Assembly (NCBI GenBank): GCA_028565635.1 | Contig: JAOXYB010021147.1 | Location: 1-17,325 of the forward strand | Source: Phoronis ovalis | Taxonomy: Eukaryota > Phoronida > Phoronidae | Reading direction: 5' to 3' | DNA: 17,325 nucleotides | In this document: one piece after another, positions 10,331 to 17,325 of the stretch | Position numbering within the stretch: the stretch's first letter is position 1 | How the letters are laid out: every line of letters starts with the position of its first letter | Notes under the pieces: generated by a model | Seen by the model: only the letters and a program-made list of their open reading frames with translations | What the model was told of the DNA's origin: nothing | The model's database searches: none | Made by a program: the position numbers and the translations under genes

Positions 10331-12730
10331 TTTGTGAAAAGAAAATATTGGCGATAATAAAGACACATTTTTCACAACATAGTTAACCAAATTTTGTAAA
10401 TTGAAGTTTCTAGGGTCTATGTTTTCAAAATTACCAAGTAAATGGTTGCGGTTAAAATTAGAATTGTACCATAACGTTCCTTAGCAATCTTACTGGATCG
10501 AATACCCTATATGGGTACTCTAAATAATATTTTTTTCTTATTCTCCTTCTACGCAAAGGACTAATTAAGTAACCTACCTACAATCATATACTTCCTGCAC
10601 TGTGGGTGTACCTTTATAACTAAACCATAGTTTTAAAATTTATCGTCACGTAAATACGACGTAAGTCAACAACTAGAAATAACCCTGTTTAATATATCAA
10701 TTCATAATTGCATATACTAATTATCTAGCTCGTTAATTAACATGTAAATCATGGCATAATGAACCATTACAGAAATTGATAAAGGAAGCCAAATAGTAAT
10801 ATCGTCATTTTGTATGAAGTCGGAGACTTGATATATAGCTGCTCAAACAAAATGGAAATGATGATTAGGGACTAAAACACAAACAAGTTAGACTAACGTT
10901 ATATGCAGAGAACATTTCTCAGAAAATAACAAGAAAACATTTCTTCTGAAAACAATAAAAAAAAATATCAAGCAACAGCATCCATCCTTGTACGCGTCCA
11001 TTTAACTTGACAGCAAGATCAGTAGATTGAGTAATACTAACTGTAAAAGCATCTTGCGTGTAATTTTGCGTGGTAGGAATACATTGATGAAATACAATTA
11101 TATTTCGCAAACCCCTTTCCCATCTGTTATCATTGCTTTTGAAGGTCATTTGTACAAATTAGTAACTGAAGCCAAATTAACAAAAGCTAATGATTGTAAA
11201 TCGCTAGAAGTTCATTGTAATTTTAGAAGACCAAAAAAGTTTATCATTACGTACACGCATTCATGTCATCACGATGCTTATTTTTTTGGAAAATTGACGC
11301 TGTGGTTATCAACAAACACTACTGACGCCCATACATCTAAATGTCATTTTATAGTAAATTTCCGTAACGGGAAGCGTCAAAGTGCACACAACCTGCGTTG
11401 AGGTGCCAAATTTTAAGAAAACGGGAACCGATTACAGAATATTGACGGATATACCTACCAGTTACTCGCCAGTCTTACTTTTTAAAGCTTGTGTTTTAAT
11501 TAAAAATGTAATTACACAATGATTACAAACTATCAAGCCGCAAGACAATGAAATTTACCTCGCTCTTGTCGACTGACAATGACAGTCATATACAACCTTT
11601 AAAAGCAGGAAATAATTTCAGTTTCAAGAGGATAATGCAAACTGATTTATCAGTGTTAATTTTTAGTTTGAGTTGCTCTAACGGCTCTTTTATCTGAATT
11701 TTCTATACACTGGTACATGATTAATCATTTTGTCTATATGATATAGTAATATAATTTAGAAATGCATGAGTTTATTATGTAGCACAAGCCGAGTGTGATG
11801 ACCCATCACTGTCCAGAACAGTTGATCAGAGGATTACTGTTAGAATTGTAGGTGCATATCAGTGGTTGGTGGATTTTTGACAATGCAAACTTGCGAAATT
11901 TCTTTGCATTTTATAGGTGTTCTTTACTAGGTAGCTGCAAATGAAGCACATGAACCATAGGATGATTTTAATTAATAACAATGATGTCACACCAACATAG
12001 AGTCCTTGTCAAAACGAGAGACAATACTTAACCTGCGTTTGTCCGCAAAGTTTAATAAATATATTATTTTCTTTTATGTAAATAAATCGTATTCAAGCTG
12101 ACCTGGTGTTAACCCAGGCACCCCCAATGTTTATATTATATTTATAAATAAAGTACAAACATTAGCGTTGTTTTTAAATTTATGCACAATTTCTAAGTTT
12201 TATCGATTTTAACTTTCAGCTTTTATTTATACTTCCGAACATTTGTCTGAAAGCTAATTTCCGGAAGAAGTCAAACATTTTAATAATGGTACTTTCTTTT
12301 TCTGATGAAATCCTTTAAACAGGGCCTTTAATTAATATTTACCATCATTAAACAACGTTTAACGTGAAATTCTAATATACAATTCTAGAATGCAAACAAT
12401 GTACTAATAAAAGCAAGCTGTAATAGAATCAGTGAATCTACCAGATAATTTAACATGCATTATTGAATTCTGCATATATCATCACATGTCAATGAACTTT
12501 TTTTGCAGAATAATCTAAAGGCATTTTTATTACATTTATGTCGCTTGAAATAAGATCACACTCATGCTGTTTTACTTCTGATGTTGGAGAAAAAATGTAT
12601 TGACCATTTATATGCAGTGACACTAGATCTAGAAGTCTAGCTTTTTATGAATGATTCCTGGACAATGTTTACTTGTAACATCTGATCTACTAAGTATTAT
12701 TCCTATTCAACACTACCTGTATAGGTAAAT

Positions 12731-12767
12731 CTAGGATATATAAAACTAGAGTTTTTTTATATCCTAG
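12731..12767. mobile_element. 37-bp palindromic mini-element, copy A, with 7-bp flanking repeats
   Basis: The left arm CTAGGATATATAAAACT faces a right arm AGTTTTTTTATATCCTAG. The arms are complementary except for a small difference in the A/T run. The element is flanked on both sides by exactly GGTAAAT (12724-12730 and 12768-12774), which looks like a 7-bp target-site duplication. The first 17 bases and the outer right end match copy B at 15656, so the two are related. There is no coding capacity, and the name of any parent element is unknown to me. Confidence 0.6.
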
Positions 12768-12852
12768 GGTAAATCAACATCAAATTGTTTTTTTTGCAGT
12801 CGTTTGCAAGTCGTGCAAGAATGGACACGATCCAACGTACTTTGTACAGATT

Positions 12853-12946
12853 ATCTGTATTTTTCCAATCGCTTGTTATAACATGGAACCGCATTCAAAT
12901 CTGTATTTTTCCAATCGCTTGTTATAACATGGAACCGCATTCAAAT
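12853..12946. repeat. Perfect 46-bp tandem duplication
   Basis: A 46-bp unit (12855-12900) is followed at once by an identical copy (12901-12946). The match extends two bases further left, giving 94 bp in total. The unit begins CTGTATTTTTCCAATCGC and ends CGCATTCAAAT, and each copy carries a CCAAT. The absence of any mismatch suggests a recent event or an assembly artefact. It lies about 85 bp to the right of mini-element A. Confidence 0.9.
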
Positions 12947-13181
12947 ACATTACCTGACATTTACGTGACGTACAACTAGAGAAGTTGGTGCAGGTATATT
13001 ATTATGCTTTTTGACGCACGCATGGTTTTATGTGGGATAATGGAAAGTACAATTTGTTATTAAACACAGTTGATTGTTGCTTCTGTTATAAAGTTTTGTT
13101 AATGTTATATGGATATGGGTGTTTTATTAGAACTTGACTTCGGAGGAGCTACCTAATTTCACAATTTACAGTGTGAGTTAT

Positions 13182-13196
13182 ACACAAGGTGGCGCT
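13182..13196 (+). promoter_or_regulatory. CTCF-like motif
   Basis: ACACAAGGTGGCGCT contains AGGTGGCGC, the core shared by insect and vertebrate CTCF sites, and by eye fits the 15-base consensus at about 13 positions. In bilaterians CTCF marks insulators and domain borders. The site lies between the dimm gene and the candidate promoter near 14.8 kb. Only one copy is seen, so chance is possible. Confidence 0.35.
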
Positions 13197-13329
13197 ATAA
13201 AATACATCTTACAAATTCCTTAAAAAGAACAAATAATTACATTTTTCGTGTGATTTAATACTTGTAATAACATTAAAATGAAAACACATTATAAAGTCGT
13301 GCGTTGATAAGATCTACATCTACATGCAT

Positions 13330-13387
13330 CCTTTTCTTCTAAAGGGTGTCACGTTTGTCCGTGACAAAAAGGAATATAAAAGCCAAT
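13330..13387 (+). other. Hairpin beside TATA and CCAAT matches
   Basis: GTCACG (13348-13353) and CGTGAC (13360-13365) form a 6-bp stem with a 6-base loop. CCTTTT and AAAAGG outside it could pair as well. Ten bases later come TATAAAAG (13375-13382) and CCAAT (13383-13387). No reading frame follows on the plus strand, so a promoter is only a weak possibility. Confidence 0.2.
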
Positions 13388-14301
13388 AGTTTGGATTATT
13401 TTGTAGCTACTGGCAAATATCTTTGGCCACGACACTATTTATGTTGACCCGAGGGATGAAAAACTAAACAATATCTCTTTGGAAAGTATCCAATCAAAAA
13501 TGAAATTGCTCTTAGATTGTACTATGTTATATTAATTTGCTAGCATGAATGTGGGTTCGTGCCTTTAAGTCACGATTTTCTCTTTGAATGATATTTTGCA
13601 GACACTCTACGCTTTCTGTCGCAAAACATGCTTCAATGACACCGCGTCGTCCCATACACATTAAACGTCCGTTCGTTAAATATTCTAGTGGACCGGTCTA
13701 CTATCCCAATTCATATGTAAGTCTAAAACCTCATATCTGAGCACAGTGATAAACAGCTGCTTACTGTGGACAAACTTAAATTCAAAATATTGTCGCTATT
13801 ACGTTTGAGCGGTGTATGGACACAAGCACTTAAGTAGCTTTTGCACTACATCCTTTTATGCACAAAGCTTTAAATGTTATTTCCTATAATTGTTCAAACC
13901 TTACAACTTTTTAATATCGAATAAGATTAGACAACCACAGCTGACTCTGTAATTTACAGAATTACAAGCTTTACCATTTAATTATTATTGATGCGAACAT
14001 TAATCTGTGTAAACTGCATCATTCAGTGGTTACCGAAGAAAATATGACATTTGATAATTCTTTTATTCTGGAAGTTATCAATAAATTTGTAAAAATCCTA
14101 TAATCTCCATTTTCAGAAGCGCATCCATCTATACTTATATAGCTTTGATAGCACTGAAACATGTAATTGTATTAATGCATTTTATACTAAAATTATTTTT
14201 TTTACGCGTTCGTATAGTCACTGAGGTGCATAATATATGTACTGTATAAGCTATAATGTACACCAGACGACTTCTGTCATCAAAATTGGCACGCAGCTTT
14301 A

Positions 14302-14325
14302 AGCGGGCCACCCCCGCGGGCCGCT
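14302..14325. other. GC-only-like 24-bp island with imperfect dyad
   Basis: A block of almost pure G and C, AGCGGGCCACCC then CCGCGGGCCGCT, lies in AT-rich DNA. Its ends, AGCGG and CCGCT, pair, and CCGCGG sits inside. It is compatible with a small unmethylated CpG element or the edge of an insertion. The function is unknown. Confidence 0.3.
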
Positions 14326-14780
14326 GTGATTTTAGTCATGGAAACATGTATAAAGACTATAACTAAAGCTCTAAATTAAAAGACTCATAGGATCAAAGTT
14401 ATTTTGTCAGTGTGTGTATAACTTAAACTTAACTAACAAAATGGTAAAATCTAGTTATAGAAAGCCGCCTTCTTGTTTATAATAGATGAAATACATGCGC
14501 CAACGCAATGATCAAATATCTATTTGTTAATTCAGTATACCCAAATGGCTGATTTAAATTTTGAACTTATATCTAAAAATAATATTCTTCACAGCGCTTA
14601 AAATGGTAACATTGCTTGAACTTTTTTATTTTGTATGAATGATATTTCCTTTCGCTAAATAAACGTAACGATAATTCGCCTAAAATTTGTGACGATATAC
14701 TGCAGTGAAATCTTATTTGACTTCTTTGAAACTATTGTAAATGGATTATATTTTCTTTATGCATATATAACGACAACTCA

Positions 14781-14850
14781 CCTAAGTTCTGCGTTGCTAT
14801 AATCCAATCAGCAGTTATATCTCAAACCGGCGCGTGCCAGACCCGCTGTA
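14781..14850 (-). promoter_or_regulatory. Candidate promoter and leader exon with 5' splice site (dimm or another minus-strand transcript)
   Basis: On the minus strand the sequence CTTAG|GTGAGTT matches a strong 5' splice donor, with the exon ending at 14782. Just upstream lies a CpG-rich patch (CCGGCGCGTGCCAGACCCGC on the + strand, 14827-14846) and a CCAATCAGC box at 14804-14812 that fits NF-Y. A second CCAATCA lies at 14949-14955. Joined to the acceptor at 8534 this would give an intron of about 6.2 kb. NF-Y boxes work in both orientations, so a plus-strand promoter is equally possible. Several other donor-like sites exist between here and dimm, so the pairing is a guess. Confidence 0.25.
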
Positions 14851-14855
14851 AACTA

Positions 14856-15648
14856 GGTGTGTGAACACACAAGTGAATGTAAATTACCTTATCAGTATTA
14901 TACATATATCTTCACTGTATTTAATTTTACAATGATAGTCCTAAACGGCCAATCAAATTGCCGCAATAATCGAACGTCATATTATTTCACAGACAGTAGG
15001 CCAAACGCTGAAAATGTTTCAGGCAGATTGTTGAGACAGATTATTTATGTGCCTGTGGTACCTGGAGGTGGTGCTTGTACACACAGTCTAGCTAGATATA
15101 AAAATATGAGAAAATAAATAGAAGTATGTTATGCAGGAAGATAATATAATGACTCCGTTCTATCTTAATGAAAATGGCAGTGCAATTTTATTGACTCTAT
15201 ATGTTCATCCGGGTTATCACCAAAAAAGACGTGTATATGCGTTCATGCAGGTACCACGATCATTTCATTTTTTAGCTAAGAATCCTAATTTATGTAAATT
15301 TCATATGGCAAGTGCAGAACTATAACTATATTCAATTCGGTAATTACCAAAAAAGTTTCACTTCTTCCGACTGGCCTTAACATAGGGAAATCATGAGATG
15401 TGTCTTGAGATTTCATTCATAAAATATGTTACCGGTATAAATTGTTGATTGACTGCAGATAGGAGGAGCTATTCCCGATATCATAATAATTCGCTGATTA
15501 AATAGAGCAAATATCAGCTGCATATTCAAGAGTTTGACCTCATTAAATAAGAGATCATTATATTCTTTCTTCCATTATTGAATTTTTTCCGAATACAAAA
15601 TTTAAAAAAAGTGTGCGCTACATCACACTTAGTTCAACTGATAGCCTG
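14856..15648. other. Non-coding stretch with two unrecognised short frames
   Basis: Two plus-strand frames follow each other in different registers: 14857-15117 (GTG start) and 15131-15325 (ATG start, 64 codons). Neither has a signal peptide, domain or likely splice partner. A second CCAATCA is at 14949-14955, and the 10-bp palindrome GGTAATTACC at 15341-15350. Confidence 0.45.
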
Positions 15649-15655
15649 CTTGGAG

Positions 15656-15694
15656 CTAGGATATATAAAACTCTAAGAGTTTTATATATCCTAG
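15656..15694. mobile_element. 39-bp palindromic mini-element, copy B, with 7-bp flanking repeats
   Basis: The arms are CTAGGATATATAAAACTCT and AGAGTTTTATATATCCTAG, a perfect complement around a single central A. With AG/CT at the outer edges the stem reaches 21 bp (15654-15696). It is flanked by CTTGGAG (15649-15655) and CTTGGAA (15695-15701), six of seven bases identical. Compared with copy A it has three extra bases (CTA) near the centre and an unexpanded T run. It probably represents the more intact form. Confidence 0.6.
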
Positions 15695-16488
15695 CTTGGA
15701 ATAATGCTGTTATAATAGCGTCTAATTTTTTAAAACAAACATTATATATTAAACATTACACAGTTCCTTCTATAATAGAGGGGTATCGGATTGCTAAAAG
15801 AGAATATATTTTTAGTGAGAATTACGTTTTGATTAGCGTCGCAATCACTCTTGTAGCCGTGTCTTGTAGCTAATTAGATTCTGTCAAAATAGATCACATA
15901 ACGCCGGCAAAAGTAGTATGATTTTCCTTGAAATAGGTTGGTTCATTTGAATAAGTTATATTTAGTTGTAAACATACAGCATGCGGTAATGAAATGTATT
16001 AGGTTTATTTTGAGTGCAACATCTTTGTTTATCAATGATATGACAAACGGATATGAATTCTGACGGTTGATAACGTATATCAACAGTTTTTACTTTAATT
16101 AATCTATCTGAATCGATTTTGATACCACATAAAAATAATTTATATATATTTAGTTATAGCTGTTTTAATACGAATTGTCTGTACTTTTGTTCGGAATTAT
16201 AGTTTTAGAATGAAATAAATTCATTGTGTACTTCATGACATTCATCTTAATCATTTTTTTAAATAAGGAATAGTAAGACATTGAAATATTTTCGCCATAA
16301 GAAAATCGTCAACTTGCACAAGGTTTTCAAAGGATTGTGAATTGTTTAAAATACAGTAAAATAAAGTTTGTTTTTTTCTTATTTCAATCGTTGATCTACG
16401 CGTACATTACTTGTTTAGTCGCAGGAGAAGTCTAGACGTAATTTATTTTATATAACACAATCTTTTTATAACTATTGTTTTTGTCTAC

Positions 16489-16506
16489 ATATATATATAT
16501 ATATAT
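16489..16506. repeat. (AT)9 microsatellite
   Basis: A perfect AT dinucleotide run of nine units follows TCTAC and precedes TTCCGG. Confidence 0.9.
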
Positions 16507-17135
16507 TCCGGTGAGACATTCAACCATCAATTATAATAATTATTCTTCATAGGTAATTTGTACTTTTTAGTCTTCCGCTAAAGTGTGTGGTCAGGTAATA
16601 TTTACGTCATTCGTTATGTCTCGTGGGTAACTAAACAGATGACACTCTTAAGACAAGCGGTGGGCGACCGTCATTATTACGAGAAAGATAACATCTACTT
16701 CAATTTCTCCAAAATAAAGGCTCCATGCTAAATATAATTTTTACGACTCTGTGAAGATACCCTTCAATCGATATTTTAAGAGGAGCTGTAGAATTAATTG
16801 TACGTATAGATGAAATGGAAGCTGTGTTTCTTTACGAGATACAAAGTGTACGTAAGACCATTCAGATACAATTAAAAATATCGTGAAGTTAAGACCTCTG
16901 GCATTGCGTGGGTTGCAGCACTAGAATAATTATTTTACATATTTTGTAGTAAATTTATACAGAAATGTCAAAGAGTTGGATGTCATTTATTTTCAATTTT
17001 ATCATGTTATGCAAATAACACCAGGAAGGGACATTAGGGTGTTGAAGTGCAAAATGTTTGCCTAGCGTGATGTGGTTAATTTAATTTGCCGTTCATTTTA
17101 TTGATTTTTCTTTTTTATTATCTTGTAAAGAAATG

Positions 17136-17153
17136 TGACCTATCGTTTGACCT
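17136..17153 (-). promoter_or_regulatory. Direct repeat of nuclear-receptor half-sites (DR6)
   Basis: On the minus strand AGGTCAaacgatAGGTCA gives two perfect half-sites in direct order with a 6-base spacer. Common dimeric receptors prefer spacers of 1 to 5, so DR6 is unusual. It may serve two monomers or be chance. No gene is visible next to it. Confidence 0.25.
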
Positions 17154-17325
17154 ACCTGATACAAACATATTTGCTGTGGTGGTGCCGGCATCCAGGAGTT
17201 TATTAACTGTTATCCCTGATTTTTTATGTGTTTAGTGTATACATATATGTAAATTATCTGCGTCTGTATATTGGTGCCATCGGGTAGTATAGCAGAACTG
17301 ACAATCATCCCATGGACGGGCCCAC

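Larger units (their letters stand above)
8563..12723. other. Upstream region or first intron of dimm
   Basis: Non-coding apart from the small features listed. CATATG, a core preferred by Dimm/MIST1 factors, occurs at 9179-9184. A minus-strand TATAAAGG lies at 10618-10611, another possible start point for a dimm transcript. TTGCCGG (8966) and CCGGCAA (9019) form a spaced inverted pair. CTAGATCTAG is at 12623-12632. The frames at 9560-9865, 9890-10207, 10919-11149 and 11027-11401 carry no recognisable domain. Confidence 0.5.
12947..14780. other. Non-coding stretch with scattered motifs
   Basis: No open frame worth reporting. It holds the CTCF-like site, the hairpin at 13348, the GC block at 14302 and CATATG at 13712-13717. 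If the donor at 14781 is used by dimm, all of this is intronic. Confidence 0.5.
15702..17325. other. Non-coding AT-rich stretch to the window end
   Basis: The only frame of note (15613-15873, plus) lacks an ATG and runs straight through mini-element B, so it is treated as chance. GTTGATA and TATCAAC at 16066-16084 form a small hairpin. The last 30 bases are richer in GC, but too little is visible to call a gene. Confidence 0.5.

Noticed and set aside
12785-12979. Frame preceded by a TTTTTTTTGCAG acceptor-like string
   Set aside because: It starts with TTG and a third of it is the 46-bp tandem duplication read in two registers, so it is not a protein pattern.
9423-14786. Shared 12-mer AACTCACCTAAG at two distant sites as a repeat
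   Set aside because: Several 12-base matches are expected by chance in 17 kb, and the shared part is mostly the splice-donor consensus.
15613-15873. 86-codon plus-strand frame
   Set aside because: No ATG, and it runs through the palindromic insertion, which makes ancient coding function unlikely.
1-17325. CRISPR arrays, rRNA, bacterial operons or an integrated virus
   Set aside because: No regularly spaced repeats, no rRNA-like segments and no polymerase, integrase or capsid-like frames were seen on either strand.

Overview
This is AT-rich, gene-poor nuclear DNA from an invertebrate animal. Almost all reading frames are short, many predicted frames lack an ATG, and there is no bacterial operon layout. 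Splice-type signals, microsatellites and short palindromes are present. The one protein recognised is a bilaterian bHLH factor of the Dimmed/MIST1 (BHLHA15) family. Its bHLH resembles both insect Dimm ([15 protein letters not shown]) and vertebrate MIST1. The base composition and the long non-coding flanks suggest a lophotrochozoan, perhaps a bivalve or other mollusc. That placement is inference.

Layout. Positions 1-5400 are AT-rich DNA with no supported gene, holding a small tandem duplication near 2730-2787 and a 16-bp palindrome at 4444. Positions 5414-5898 carry two overlapping minus-strand open frames with a slightly higher GC content, unrecognised and of doubtful reality. Positions 5899-7969 are the 3' flank and possible 3' UTR of the bHLH gene, with candidate poly(A) signals and a near-perfect RFX X-box. 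Positions 7970-8530 (minus strand) are the dimm/MIST1-like coding region. It appears to lie in one exon whose 5' edge is a splice acceptor at 8534-8535. From about 8536 upward (upstream for this gene) lie a CpG-rich patch, a pair of perfect cAMP/ATF response elements at 10303-10330, a CTCF-like motif at 13182-13196, and a CCAAT-containing candidate promoter/leader exon near 14781-14850. Positions 15700-17325 are again AT-rich with an (AT)9 microsatellite and a direct repeat of nuclear-receptor half-sites.

The most unusual structure is a pair of near-identical self-complementary mini-elements of 37 and 39 bp (12731-12767 and 15656-15694). Both run from CTAGG to CCTAG. Each is flanked by a 7-bp direct repeat, GGTAAAT/GGTAAAT for the first and CTTGGAG/CTTGGAA for the second. 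That is the signature expected of a very small mobile or template-inserted palindrome with a 7-bp target-site duplication. I do not recognise it as a named family.

How the parts may work together: the bHLH factor would be a regulator of secretory-cell identity. The CRE/ATF sites, CCAAT boxes and CTCF-like site on its upstream side are plausible but unproven parts of its control region.
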